From a virus, in IMG/VR virus record IMGVR_UViG_3300033149_006612, positions 1 through 64,000 of that record: a stretch of DNA of 64,000 nucleotides, one strand, 5' to 3'. Under the pieces are notes generated by a model. The model had not been told where the DNA came from. It ran no database searches and saw nothing but the letters and a program-made list of their open reading frames with translations. This document shows, piece by piece, positions 7,653-15,884 of this stretch (position 1 is its first letter; each line of letters begins with the position of its first letter). The translations under genes were made by a program, and so were the position numbers.

Positions 7653-8018
7653 CTAGGGGAGGGATATTCTCGGTCTCTCGGCGTCAGTCGGGCCTATGTG
7701 CCCCGGCGTTATGAGCCTGATCGGAGGCCTGACCGGGACCCTCATATGACACCCGTTACAGGTGAAAATCAGCAGGTGGGTCCCCCTGCTGCCGTTCACC
7801 TCCTCCCCCTGTATCACCGGTCGCCTATTCCTGCTGCCGCAGTTCGGGCAGTGGAAGACGCAGTAGCCCTTGGATTTCTGCCTAACGGTCCTGATCTCGG
7901 TTACCCTGTTACCGAAACGGTCGGTCCTCCGCCTGCCTCGTACCTCTACCTTATGCTCCCGGTCCATCCCCGTCACTTCATCAGCATGAACCTCGATCGT
8001 CAATAGACGACGACTCAT
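7653..8018 (-). CDS. Zinc-ribbon protein between portal and MuF genes
   Basis: 121 residues with a C4 zinc ribbon (FHCPNCGSRNRRPV ... FTCNGCHMRV, about 56-94) after a basic N-terminal half. It starts with an ATGA overlap on the portal stop. Function unknown; a head-assembly or DNA-contacting accessory is possible. Confidence 0.6.
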   Translation of the reverse strand: MSRRLLTIEVHADEVTGMDREHKVEVRGRRRTDRFGNRVTEIRTVRQKSKGYCVFHCPNCGSRNRRPVIQGEEVNGSRGTHLLIFTCNGCHMRVPVRPPIRLITPGHIGPTDAERPRISLP

Positions 8019-9463
8019 CTTCCATCTACCCCTGAGGAATACAGCCGAATCACTTTTTCCGCCCCGCCGTCGGCGTAAGCCTCGTTCAACTTTTCGGCTT
8101 CCAGCCCCTCGATCCCGGTAATCATGATCATCGGGTCCATCTCCACCAAGGCCTGCAATGCTCCCGGCGTCAATTGACCGAGTCCGTGTTGTAACGGTCC
8201 CTTGTCGAGGTCCGCCCGGATCTCGTCTACCTTGAGGACGTTGTGCCTGGCGTAGATGTCGTGATTTTCGGCTTCCACCCGGTCATCCCTGGGATTTAAT
8301 CCGATCCAGAACATCTCCAATTCGTTGATTAGATCGTTCTCGGTAATCTCGGCAATCCGTGGAATCGTACTGACGTTGATCCGTTTGGCTATCATTTCAG
8401 CGATCGGCTTTCGGGCTTCCTCCACCGATTGACTGGCGCTTATCTCACCCTGGCTCCGGTTGACGTCCCTCTCCACACCGAAATCCTGCGGTTTCAGGTC
8501 AAAACAGTAGGCCAGGACTCTGGTGAGCATTTCTTGATATTTCAGATATAGGCCCTCATCCCCGGCTGGCTTCAGTTCCAGGACCTCCGGTCTCACCTCG
8601 GCACCGGATTCCAACTCCTCACCGAATCCACCGAAAAAGCCCGGTGAACCCCTACCGGCAAGTGTAGTCTGCCAGAGGTGTTGGAACGCCTGGATCTCAC
8701 TCCGATCGGTATTGGCCCCCAGCCATACCATGATTGCCGGATACGCATTACTGGCAACCTCCTTCTGGTATGAACTCAGGCCGAGCCACGCATCTATAAT
8801 CTCGATTGCGGTTTCAAGAGGCGAAATACCAAACGGTTCGAAGGACCGCTTCCTCATCATGAGGTACTCTATCTGTTTATCCTTCAGGACGGCCACCCTC
8901 CTACCTTGGGCTTCCTGGACCCACCTGAAGGATTCCGGATCTCCGTCCCAACCGCGTATCTTCGATACGGTGTAGCCGGGTACCGCCTCCAGCGCTAGGA
9001 CGTCGTTGCTATTGACGTTGTCCGGGCGCTCCACATACTCCCATACCCCGGCATCCCAGATCAAGATGTCCTCGACGATCTGACCGATGAAGGTGCCGAA
9101 ATCGTCATCATCGGAATTCGGGTTATCCAGGACGGCCCGGACCTGTGCGGCCGCCTCCTGTAGGAGTACGCTTTCCTGTTCCGATTCGGGTTTCTTGACC
9201 GGCTGAATGCCGTAATCCAGCCTCATGATCCCCCTCCTGATCAGGTTGATGGCCCTGCTGGCCATCGCGGTCTCAGAGAAGGCCATGATTTCAGCCACCC
9301 TACGCCTGGGACGTCTCCTGGCCACCTGGCCGTAGGGAACGCCGCCGGATCTGCCGAGTGAAAATCCGGTACGTTTGACGGTAGTCCTCCTATCAGCCTC
9401 CAGTACCGGAGCCGTCATCGGTCTTGCCGTTAGAATCCCGTGGCGTTCGAGCAGCCTCCGCAT
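8015..9463 (-). CDS. Portal protein
   Basis: 482 residues, the usual portal size. Portal-like features: FSETAMASRAINLIRRGIM near residues 62-80, VEDILIWDAGVWEYVE, MRKRSFEPFGISPLETAIEII, a long helix region and a C-terminal ELEMFWIGLNPRDDRVEAE wing/stem-like part. It lies upstream of the MuF-like gene on the same strand. In assembly it would form the dodecameric vertex ring through which DNA enters. Confidence 0.82.
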   Translation of the reverse strand: MRRLLERHGILTARPMTAPVLEADRRTTVKRTGFSLGRSGGVPYGQVARRRPRRRVAEIMAFSETAMASRAINLIRRGIMRLDYGIQPVKKPESEQESVLLQEAAAQVRAVLDNPNSDDDDFGTFIGQIVEDILIWDAGVWEYVERPDNVNSNDVLALEAVPGYTVSKIRGWDGDPESFRWVQEAQGRRVAVLKDKQIEYLMMRKRSFEPFGISPLETAIEIIDAWLGLSSYQKEVASNAYPAIMVWLGANTDRSEIQAFQHLWQTTLAGRGSPGFFGGFGEELESGAEVRPEVLELKPAGDEGLYLKYQEMLTRVLAYCFDLKPQDFGVERDVNRSQGEISASQSVEEARKPIAEMIAKRINVSTIPRIAEITENDLINELEMFWIGLNPRDDRVEAENHDIYARHNVLKVDEIRADLDKGPLQHGLGQLTPGALQALVEMDPMIMITGIEGLEAEKLNEAYADGGAEKVIRLYSSGVDGR

Positions 9464-9635
9464 GGTTCCCCTCCGTCGGTTCTATCTGGTTTACGTCTAT
9501 GGAAGACGGGTCGATGAGAATAAGTTCCAATTCATCAGACTCCCGGTTATCCGGGCAAAGCGCCCTGTGCATCTTAAATTTCTCAGCCAGGATCGGCTGC
9601 AGACACCCGGGGCAGACCTCGTACAATTTGTTCAT
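9393..9635 (-). CDS. Small zinc-finger-like protein upstream of portal
   Basis: 80 residues; YEVCPGCLQPIL then KMHRALCPDN gives a CxxC...HxxxC zinc-binding pattern, followed by an acidic, disordered C-terminus rich in Asp, Gly and Thr. It overlaps the portal start by 71 nt in another frame. Function unknown. Confidence 0.55.
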   Translation of the reverse strand: MNKLYEVCPGCLQPILAEKFKMHRALCPDNRESDELELILIDPSSIDVNQIEPTEGNHAEAARTPRDSNGKTDDGSGTGG

Positions 9636-9820
9636 CGTTTTTACCTCGATAATCGGCTTTACGGTACCGACGTGCCCCGGCCGGTAACCGCGGTTCCATC
9701 AGGACGGGACGTTACGGCAGGCCGATGCAGTTTTTCACGCGAGGTTTAATCTATCTTATGAGCTACCGACATTATGGTTTCTCCCCACTCGATAATCACC
9801 GGGGTCCGGTGACACGCCCG
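9636..9820 (-). other. Intergenic region with a small hairpin
   Basis: 185 nt. A 7-bp hairpin (TCACCGG/CCGGTGA, 9796-9812) follows the upstream gene. An ATGA-coupled 22-codon frame (ATG at 9824, MTGVSPDPGDYRVG...) exists but is not convincing. GATTATCGAG occurs twice. No promoter was recognised. Confidence 0.3.
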
Positions 9821-10108
9821 TCATCCATCCCGCCCGTCTTCCTCCTCTATTTTCCTCCACACCCGTTTACAGTTTGGGCAGATCAAACGGTTCCACTCTT
9901 CATCGAGCGGTACACGGAATACACCGGGGCATGAGGGGCATTCGGCAACGGCCCGCAACAATCCCCATAAAAGCCCGCCCATATCGGCAGCGTCAACCTT
10001 CCTTTCGCCACCAAAATCCAGCCTGACACCCTGAAGTTCAGGGTGTCGGTCGATGAAATCCTTACCCTCATCTATGACGGTATCGACGATCCTCATGTCG
10101 CACATCAT
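9821..10108 (-). CDS. Zinc-ribbon protein, hypothetical
   Basis: 95 residues. The C-terminal half has AECPSCPGVF ... RLICPNCKRVW, a C4 ribbon with about 20 residues between the pairs. The N-terminal part is acidic and mixed alpha/beta. One of about ten small zinc-ribbon proteins on this strand. Confidence 0.6.
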   Translation of the reverse strand: MMCDMRIVDTVIDEGKDFIDRHPELQGVRLDFGGERKVDAADMGGLLWGLLRAVAECPSCPGVFRVPLDEEWNRLICPNCKRVWRKIEEEDGRDG

Positions 10109-10141
10109 CGCCCTCCAATCCCCCAGCAGTCCGATTATAAC

Positions 10142-10402
10142 TCATTCCTGTTCTTCGGTTCTGAAACCGAAGAATATACCTCGTGCGTATTTGCTCTTAT
10201 TTTCGGCCATCCAGGCTACTGTTTCATCGTAGCCGAGGCGGGAAGCAATTGCGACGACGGCATTATAGTCAAACATATTCGTCTCGCCCGTGTCTCGTAC
10301 GGCTTTAATGCCGCCTATCACCCGTTCAGGAGCGGGTACTTCCCAGTTCGGTTTTGTGTTTTCTATCATTCGGGTTTCCTTATCCATTCGATCAGTGTTC
10401 AC
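10142..10402 (-). CDS. DUF5049-like protein
   Basis: 86 residues. The core IGGIKAVRDTGETNMFDYN, AVVAIASRLGYDE, ENKSKYARGIFFG matches the short helical DUF5049 family found in many phages (IxAVRxTGxTNMFD, then a C-terminal YxxFI-type end). Biochemical role unknown. An alternative start is the Met at residue 6. Confidence 0.75.
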   Translation of the reverse strand: MNTDRMDKETRMIENTKPNWEVPAPERVIGGIKAVRDTGETNMFDYNAVVAIASRLGYDETVAWMAENKSKYARGIFFGFRTEEQE

Positions 10403-10438
10403 GGTTAATTCATTCAGCTTCGTTCTTACGGCCGTCCA

Positions 10439-10735
10439 CTAATTAATCCCGTAAAAATTACAGAACTCGATATACGTCAACCTTCGCCATCCTCTTTTCA
10501 GCCTCGGCGTCCACCTGACCGGGTGGTGAAAGCCGTTTTCCTGAAAAAGCGATCTACTGTTTTCATCCTCGTTTTTATCCCATCCCGCGGCCGGGTCTAA
10601 TGGACGAATCGGTAGAGCCAGAAACGGCCTCAGCCGCCTGTACACATCACCGGCCGTCTCTATCGTTAGGCGTGTTTTCAGCGGTTTTATGGCGTGTCGA
10701 TGACAGTAACTCGGCGTTGATTTTAACTCGATCAT
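10439..10735 (-). CDS. Hypothetical basic protein
   Basis: 98 residues, basic, with no motif I recognise. It ends YIEFCNFYGIN. It is closely spaced with its neighbours in the accessory cluster and starts at an ATG. Confidence 0.45.
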   Translation of the reverse strand: MIELKSTPSYCHRHAIKPLKTRLTIETAGDVYRRLRPFLALPIRPLDPAAGWDKNEDENSRSLFQENGFHHPVRWTPRLKRGWRRLTYIEFCNFYGIN

Positions 10736-10752
10736 TGTTCCTCACCCTTTCG

Positions 10753-11019
10753 TCATTCCCCATCCTCCGGTAATCGAAGCTCAGCCCACCAATCGGGATC
10801 ACTATAATAATGAGTCTCTAATTCCAAGTCTAAAATCCATGCCTTCGCCTTCTTGCTGGCTGGCAACCAATCTCTTTGTGAATAATGGGCAACCAACGGA
10901 TACCCAGGATATGAACCATTTTCCCATATTCCGATGATTAACCGCCCGTCCCTCGGCGGTTCCTTATCGCTGGACAGGTACCACGGCCCGGTGGCACAAT
11001 TGCATCGCTCTTTAATCAT
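10753..11019 (-). CDS. Hypothetical protein, DUF551-like
   Basis: 88 residues. PRDGRLIIGIWENGSYPGYP, VAHYSQRDW and the tryptophan-rich end DPDWWAELRLPE resemble the short DUF551-type phage proteins (xPP.DG..I..W ... W..LP). Function unknown. Confidence 0.5.
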   Translation of the reverse strand: MIKERCNCATGPWYLSSDKEPPRDGRLIIGIWENGSYPGYPLVAHYSQRDWLPASKKAKAWILDLELETHYYSDPDWWAELRLPEDGE

Positions 11020-11075
11020 TTCTCACCCTCCGGATCCACTGCCTTTGTGATAACCCCGGCAAGCAGTTTCCCCAC

Positions 11076-11426
11076 TTACTCATTTCTCGCTATCGCCGCA
11101 TTCGCCCACATCACCGCTTCTTCAAGCTTCATAATCGCCAACTCTCTCTCACGACTATCAGGACACAGTCTCACTATGAACTCCGCCATTTCCTTCCCTT
11201 CAGCCCTCAACCTCTTATAGCGATTCAACCGGTCACCTTTCGGGGCATGATAAGAAAACCTTTTCTCCGACTCCGTCTCATCTATTACATTACTCATTTC
11301 TGATAGGGCATCATGGCTGAGAAAGTATCTTGACGCTTCTCCGTATGCCCATAGCACAAGACACCAGAACACAAAAACTACAAGTAGAGTCACCAATCTA
11401 TTTACCTTTCTTTCTACCATCATCAC
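11076..11426 (-). CDS. Acb2/Tad1-like domain protein with N-terminal membrane anchor
   Basis: 116 residues. The C-terminal about 60 match the Acb2/Tad1 hairpin family: FSYHAPKGDRLNRYKRL, EMAEFIVRLCPDSRERELA and EEAVMWANAAIARNE, the last a strong signature. Family members are phage proteins that sequester cyclic oligonucleotide signals and so block CBASS or Thoeris immunity. Here residues about 10-29 form a transmembrane segment (LVTLLVVFVFWCLVLWAYG), which would tether the domain to the inner membrane; I know the family as soluble. Ligand specificity cannot be read from sequence. Confidence 0.75.
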   Translation of the reverse strand: MMMVERKVNRLVTLLVVFVFWCLVLWAYGEASRYFLSHDALSEMSNVIDETESEKRFSYHAPKGDRLNRYKRLRAEGKEMAEFIVRLCPDSRERELAIMKLEEAVMWANAAIARNE

Positions 11427-11512
11427 CTCTCCATGCTCATCGGCCCACCGGTATTCTTCTGCTCCGTAATCATCATTATTCCGTCTCCAACGACAATCAG
11501 GTCACCCCGCCT

Positions 11513-11737
11513 TTATTTTTCGGCCCCCGTAACGCGGACTGGATTGATTTCATCGATCTTCAGTGATACAACCACGCACTCACCACCGTTCAACGCATTC
11601 CACAGATCTTCTCCGCTCTTGGTATGTAGAGCATAAAAAAGATCAACGTGGACCACGGCAAATAGCATACTGTAGTGCTCGTCCCAAATTTCGATCATAG
11701 ATCTATCTCTATTGTTGGGTTTTAAAATGGTCTGCAT
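11513..11737 (-). CDS. Hypothetical small protein
   Basis: 74 residues, mixed alpha/beta (MIEIWDEHYSMLFAVVHVD), no recognised motif. It lies between the Acb2-like and MazG-like genes. Confidence 0.45.
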   Translation of the reverse strand: MQTILKPNNRDRSMIEIWDEHYSMLFAVVHVDLFYALHTKSGEDLWNALNGGECVVVSLKIDEINPVRVTGAEK

Positions 11738-11787
11738 TGCTCTTCTTCTTTCTCACCCCCCGGATTCACTTGACATCTTTTCCTCTT

Positions 11788-12132
11788 TCAAAATGCTTTC
11801 TCGTCCCGTGGTCTTTCCCAACTCTTCTCCGTCTTCTTCATCGCCTCAGCGACGATATCGATGTTGAGACCGTTTGCAACACCGATCAGACGTATTAAAA
11901 CATCGGCAAGCTCTTCGGCAAAATTCTCGCGATCGCCGATCCTGAGAGCCCCGATTGCCTCGTGACACTCGCCCGCCAGCAAGGCGAGTTTGACGACAAG
12001 CTTATAAGGATTTTTCGGTCTCTTCTCGTCTTCAGGCCAATCCTCGATTGAGACAGTACTCCAACCTTTGATCCTCTCAACCCTTACGATCTCCCTGTGA
12101 AGCTCTTCAAAGAGCTTGCCCTCAAAATTCAT
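11788..12132 (-). CDS. MazG-like nucleotide pyrophosphohydrolase
   Basis: 114 residues, all-alpha NTP-PPase size. KLALLAGECHEAIGAL and EELADVLIRLIGVAN give the two helices with the metal-binding ExxE/ExxD pattern of MazG-type enzymes, with the first pair reduced to GECHEA. It could hydrolyse (d)NTPs or a signalling nucleotide. It ends before the Acb2-like gene region and overlaps (ATGA) the gene upstream. The dATP/dGTP diphosphohydrolase-like gene at 36352 is a better candidate for the Z-pathway enzyme. Confidence 0.7.
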   Translation of the reverse strand: MNFEGKLFEELHREIVRVERIKGWSTVSIEDWPEDEKRPKNPYKLVVKLALLAGECHEAIGALRIGDRENFAEELADVLIRLIGVANGLNIDIVAEAMKKTEKSWERPRDEKAF

Positions 12133-12350
12133 CTGTCTTTATTCTCAACAATCAAAAAGTTATACTCACCAGACGGATCTGGGATTTTGTACCCCGGTTT
12201 ACAACCCCCACAATAGTCCATGCAGGGCATCAGGTCGTCTATCCCGCAACCGCACTCGCCGTTAATATTGTAAAGACCGTCATAACCGTGATCTTTCAGC
12301 CAATCTTTGATAATAGTTTGAATATCGAGAGTATTTGCCTTTCTACTCAT
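12129..12350 (-). CDS. Cysteine-rich phage protein (GYDGLYN type)
   Basis: 73 residues: IIKDWLKDHGYDGLYN followed by CGCGIDDLMPC and CGGCKPGYK. I recognise this arrangement from small proteins of many phages; a zinc site is likely. Function unknown. Both ends overlap neighbours by 4 nt. Confidence 0.65.
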   Translation of the reverse strand: MSRKANTLDIQTIIKDWLKDHGYDGLYNINGECGCGIDDLMPCMDYCGGCKPGYKIPDPSGEYNFLIVENKDR

Positions 12351-12817
12351 TTTAAACTCAGCTCTGAAACGATCATTGCCTTGAATTCGTCAAAACCGGC
12401 AGCTTGAATCGCCCCATACCTGTCGCAGACGATGTCCACATTTCCTTTCTTCCAGTATTCTTCCGGGCAAAGAACAATAATGGGAGACTGACGGTTCACA
12501 GACAAGCCCAACTCCAAAAGGGTAATAGGCGATTTCGTACCCGGCTGGAAACACATCGCGATTAGATCCGCCCTTTCAAGGCCCTCAAGCTCCCAGGTAA
12601 CCTGCTCCACGAACTGAGGATTCTCGATGCTCTGCTCCCAAGACGAATCCCAGTCATCTCGACGCGGGTTAAGGATGGTGACGTCAAAATCCTTTAATGC
12701 TTTTTCTACCTCGGATCGCCAATCCTCGACCTTCCCCATTTCGATGCTACCGGCAAGGAATACCGTAGCCTCATCGTAGAAGTTAACCTTTCTCGGTGGT
12801 TTCACTACCTTTGCCAT
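12347..12817 (-). CDS. Nucleoside 2-deoxyribosyltransferase-like protein
   Basis: 156 residues. Residues about 16-30 have VFLAGSIEMG, then DFDVTILNPRRDDWD, WELEGLERADLIAMCF and SPITLLELGLS, matching the nucleoside 2-deoxyribosyltransferase fold with the catalytic Glu in LELG. The reaction would exchange bases on deoxyribosides, or hydrolyse dNMPs. In a phage with altered purines it may belong to nucleotide metabolism. Confidence 0.75.
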   Translation of the reverse strand: MAKVVKPPRKVNFYDEATVFLAGSIEMGKVEDWRSEVEKALKDFDVTILNPRRDDWDSSWEQSIENPQFVEQVTWELEGLERADLIAMCFQPGTKSPITLLELGLSVNRQSPIIVLCPEEYWKKGNVDIVCDRYGAIQAAGFDEFKAMIVSELSLK

Positions 12818-13037
12818 TTTTCTCCCTGTGACAGTCTCCGCCTTCTAATCTTTCAATATTTATAGATTTCCCATATGCCCCTATGGCTTGATTAAAAACA
12901 AATGGTGCGAATCTGCCGAGTGAGATTCCTGCCCGTTCTGAGAAATTCCACACCGACATCCACAATCCGGTCCAGGGCATTAGGAGCATCTTCTTCGTAG
13001 CGATCTTAAAAAGAATCATCCTCTCCCTCACCTCCAA
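12783..13037 (-). CDS. Hypothetical phage protein
   Basis: 84 residues; MLLMPWTGLWMSVWNFSER and SLGRFAPFVFNQAIG resemble a short hydrophobic-aromatic family seen in other phages (LGxFAPxVF). It overlaps the deoxyribosyltransferase-like gene by 35 nt. Possibly membrane associated. Confidence 0.5.
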   Translation of the reverse strand: MEVRERMILFKIATKKMLLMPWTGLWMSVWNFSERAGISLGRFAPFVFNQAIGAYGKSINIERLEGGDCHREKNGKGSETTEKG

Positions 13038-13056
13038 CCTCTTAGCTATGCGTCGG

Positions 13057-13314
13057 TTACCTTTTCGACCGAACGACCCCCCTCGGACCGCTACCGGATG
13101 GAGGTTCCCCGCCGTGCCCGTTCGGCTTCATCCCCGACCTCCGGCGGTTCCGGCTTGCGATCTGCGTAAACTTCCAGAGATATGATACCAGCAGCCATGC
13201 CGGGTGACCGATCCAACCCCGATGGGAGCATAGGTCACAGTAATACCTGTACGGCCTACCGCCCGGCCTCACCTTCCAGTACCAGCCCCATCCTTTACAT
13301 TCCGGACAAACCAT
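13057..13314 (-). CDS. Zinc-finger protein, hypothetical
   Basis: 85 residues with CPECKGWGWYW and CDLCSHRGWIG, two DnaJ-like CxxCxGxG-type half sites, then an aromatic segment (WLLVSYLWKF) and a basic tail. Function unknown. Confidence 0.55.
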   Translation of the reverse strand: MVCPECKGWGWYWKVRPGGRPYRYYCDLCSHRGWIGHPAWLLVSYLWKFTQIASRNRRRSGMKPNGHGGEPPSGSGPRGVVRSKR

Positions 13315-13320
13315 AATCCA

Positions 13321-13389
13321 CCCATCGGCTTAACGCCTTCCCGCCCATCGGCTTAACGCCTTCCCACCCATCGGCTTAACGCCTTCCCA
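13321..13389. repeat. Three 23-bp tandem repeats
   Basis: Three head-to-tail copies starting at 13321, 13344 and 13367 (CCCATCGGCTTAACGCCTTC plus three bases), differing at one position. Because 23 is not a multiple of three, each copy is read in a different frame by the small gene that spans them. Confidence 0.95.
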
Positions 13390-13455
13390 CCCACATTTTA
13401 GCTTTTCCTTAACCTCTTCGTCGGTCATCGCCTCCGGCCCGTCCCCATCATTCAT
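13330..13455 (-). CDS. Small gene coupled to the helicase, 41 codons
   Basis: ATG at 13455 overlaps the helicase stop as ATGA. It encodes 41 residues: an acidic N-terminal half (GPEAMTDEEVKEKLK) and a C-terminus made by the 23-bp repeats in three frames (EGVKPMGG, KALSRW, AGRR). No motif. Expression is plausible from coupling only. Confidence 0.4.
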   Translation of the reverse strand: MNDGDGPEAMTDEEVKEKLKCGWEGVKPMGGKALSRWAGRR

Positions 13456-14792
13456 CTATACACCGACTGTCTCCGCTTCCACGCCGAGTAGAGCATGTCG
13501 ACCTTGGCGTCTACAAAATCTACAACCAAGGCCCGATCCTTATTCGGTGCCGGTCTCGACACCCTACCGATCGCCTGCAGCGTCCTCGGTCCTCCTGAAA
13601 TGGGAGATACCAGGAAAAGGAGGTCCCATCCAGGTACGTCTATACCCTCCCCCAGTAGATGGATGGTCGCAATCGTTAAACGTGCCCCGGCCCGAACTGT
13701 GGATATCGCCCGGCGTCTTTCAACCTTCGAAAGTTGCCCGGTGATCAGGACGGGTCGAAGATCGGCCAGCCGGTCAGCCAGGATGTTGGCGTGCTCAATC
13801 CGATCGGTCAAGATTAAGGCGTGGGAATCCGGGGTCACCCTCCTTCGAACTTCACGTTCGATGTGCCCGTTACGCTCGGGGTCCCGGCTCAGATCGGCGA
13901 TCATCCTCGGCCATTCACCGGCATCCTTGATGTCGTAATAATAGTCGGTACCGACCGATTCAACACGTGGCCATACCATCCGGCCGACCGCTTCCACCCC
14001 TTGACGTGTAATCCTCGCCGATTTATCACCGATGACGCGCCACATTAAAAATTGAAATCCGTCCTTCCTCCACGCCGTCGCCGTGAAACCGTACCGGTAC
14101 CTGGCCGGTAATTGATTCAACAGCCTGGCCCAGGTAAAGGCCGGGGAATGGTGGCATTCATCGACCAGGACGCCGCCGAAGTATGAACGGATCTCACGCA
14201 GGTCCCTCCGGGCCAGCGTCTGGATCATACCCACCGTCACCTGTCCGAGCTTTTCCTTACCGGCACCGATGACCCCCGGTTCAATCCCCAGCCAGGACCG
14301 GCAGCGGTCCACGGTCTGATTTAGCAGTTCAACGGTGTGAACCAAGATCAGGACATTGGTCTGTAGGTGTGGAACGGTCGAAAGTAAGATGTTGGTCTTA
14401 CCGCTACCGGTCGGGGCTTCCAGGACGCCTGTCGGCCGTCGCAGCAGATCGGCCAGCGCCTCCGCCTGGTAGGGGTATAACTCCCCGTTAAAACCGTCGC
14501 ACGGGACCGCGGTGGGAGGACAGACCGTCAGGTCCCTCACCTCGAAACGTAAACCGTTATCGTTCAACGCCTTAACGACTGAACGGTAATAACCGCGTGG
14601 TAACCTTATACCCCCGTCGTCCAATATATCCACCAGGGAAACGATCCTAGGGGTCTTGCCGGTCCACTTCCCCAACCTCAACAGCGTGTCAAACTTCGGA
14701 TTGTTAAACCGGTTTTCACTGACGAACCTGGCTTTCAAAAAGTCGGGAAGACCGTTGACGGTAATCTTAGATTCAAGCTCTATCACAATCAT
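13452..14792 (-). CDS. SF2 DNA/RNA helicase (UvsW/RadD-like)
   Basis: 446 residues from ATG 14792, chosen because it overlaps the upstream stop as ATGA; ATG 14816 would add eight residues. Motif Q-like YPYQAEAL, Walker A APTGSGKT (about 126-133), DECHH, TATAWRKDG, and in the second RecA-like domain GEGIDVPGWD and QAIGRVSRP. An ATP-dependent branch-migration or unwinding enzyme like T4 UvsW fits; a role in recombination-dependent replication is inferred. Confidence 0.85.
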   Translation of the reverse strand: MIVIELESKITVNGLPDFLKARFVSENRFNNPKFDTLLRLGKWTGKTPRIVSLVDILDDGGIRLPRGYYRSVVKALNDNGLRFEVRDLTVCPPTAVPCDGFNGELYPYQAEALADLLRRPTGVLEAPTGSGKTNILLSTVPHLQTNVLILVHTVELLNQTVDRCRSWLGIEPGVIGAGKEKLGQVTVGMIQTLARRDLREIRSYFGGVLVDECHHSPAFTWARLLNQLPARYRYGFTATAWRKDGFQFLMWRVIGDKSARITRQGVEAVGRMVWPRVESVGTDYYYDIKDAGEWPRMIADLSRDPERNGHIEREVRRRVTPDSHALILTDRIEHANILADRLADLRPVLITGQLSKVERRRAISTVRAGARLTIATIHLLGEGIDVPGWDLLFLVSPISGGPRTLQAIGRVSRPAPNKDRALVVDFVDAKVDMLYSAWKRRQSVYR

Positions 14793-15001
14793 CGCGTGTG
14801 CCGCCCCGTCGTCCATTCATACTGTAAAACGCCGCCATCCTTTACAAACCCGATCCGTCTATTCCTGATTAACGGCCTACCGTTTGCGTCATACAGGATC
14901 GGCGTCTCACCCTCCTTGACGTAGACGACGATACTTCCAACCGAGGTCGTCCAGACCTCCTCATCCTCCCACCGGCCTGCCGGACGCCTCATATCCATCA
15001 C
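14789..15001 (-). CDS. Hypothetical protein
   Basis: 70 residues, strand-rich (VGSIVVYVKEGETPIL, RRIGFVKDGG). It is linked by 4-nt overlaps to the SDR gene before it and the helicase after it, so it is probably expressed. No recognised domain. Confidence 0.55.
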   Translation of the reverse strand: MMDMRRPAGRWEDEEVWTTSVGSIVVYVKEGETPILYDANGRPLIRNRRIGFVKDGGVLQYEWTTGRHTR

Positions 15002-15822
15002 TCAGGCTGCTCCAGGAAATCGGAGATCATATCCAGGACGGATCGCCTACATACATAACCGGGCACGGGTGCCGGTCCCTCCCTCGGCTCGATGTGCCTA
15101 TACGGGTTCTCCGTCAGCTTTAACTTTGGAGGTTTGTTCATCCGATCGGCCAGCATACACACCAATGACAACGTCTGGACGGGTTCCTGCCCACCGACGT
15201 CGATCAGGTCAAACGACTCCGGATAAACAAGGCTGGAATAATGCACTATAGCCTGGCAGACGTCGTCCACGTGGCTGTAATACCGGCTGGATAGACCGTA
15301 ATCGTAAAGTTGGATCTCGCTGCCCTCCCGGAGCTTACGCCATGCCTCATATAGGAACATATTCTTCCGCTGCCCCGGCCCTAGAACGGTGAAAAGCCTT
15401 AGGACGATCACCGGGACCCCCGCGTTGATCTTGAGCATCTCCTCCATCGCCCTCTTGGAGGCCCCATAATAGCTCTTCTGATGCTTGGCTGCCGACGTGG
15501 AAGCCACGATCATTGCACGCGGCCATCCGAATTCCTCATTGAAATCGTTACAGATCTCCTGCAGCTGAAGGGTAGATAGAACGTTGGCCCGGACGTATCG
15601 ATCGTATTCAAGATATCCGTGCCTGACCCCGGTTTCGGCAGCCAGATGGATCACCACGTCCGGCCTGGCCGCCGACAGTTCACCGACGACCCGCTCCCGA
15701 TCTAGGAGATCCTGGCCGTCCTTCCTGTCATACACCCCGACCGGGTTCCGGATATATGAGGAGATAAGGCGACGACCGATAAAACCACGATGACCGGTTA
15801 TCCAAGCTTTAATCGTACTCAT
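14998..15822 (-). CDS. NAD-dependent epimerase/dehydratase (extended SDR)
   Basis: 274 residues. N-terminal Rossmann signature TGHRGFIG (about 9-16), VVIHLAAETG, a catalytic YGASK (Tyr and Lys three apart, about 119-123) and VLRLFTVLGPGQ. This is an extended short-chain dehydrogenase acting on nucleotide sugars, such as an epimerase or reductase. With the glycosyltransferase at 4805 it may help alter surface or virion glycans. Substrate unknown. Confidence 0.85.
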   Translation of the reverse strand: MSTIKAWITGHRGFIGRRLISSYIRNPVGVYDRKDGQDLLDRERVVGELSAARPDVVIHLAAETGVRHGYLEYDRYVRANVLSTLQLQEICNDFNEEFGWPRAMIVASTSAAKHQKSYYGASKRAMEEMLKINAGVPVIVLRLFTVLGPGQRKNMFLYEAWRKLREGSEIQLYDYGLSSRYYSHVDDVCQAIVHYSSLVYPESFDLIDVGGQEPVQTLSLVCMLADRMNKPPKLKLTENPYRHIEPREGPAPVPGYVCRRSVLDMISDFLEQPE

Positions 15823-15884
15823 ATACGGTTAACGGATCCGGGCTCGAAGGCTCCATTTCAGCGACGGAGGACCACATCGGTGGA

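Noticed and set aside
11788-12132. MazG-like gene as the Z-pathway MazZ enzyme
   Set aside because: It lies far from PurZ in an accessory cluster; the gene at 36352 adjoins PurZ and matches the dATP/dGTP diphosphohydrolase family better.
13321-13389. CRISPR-like array
   Set aside because: The 23-bp repeats are directly adjacent, with no spacers and no cas genes.
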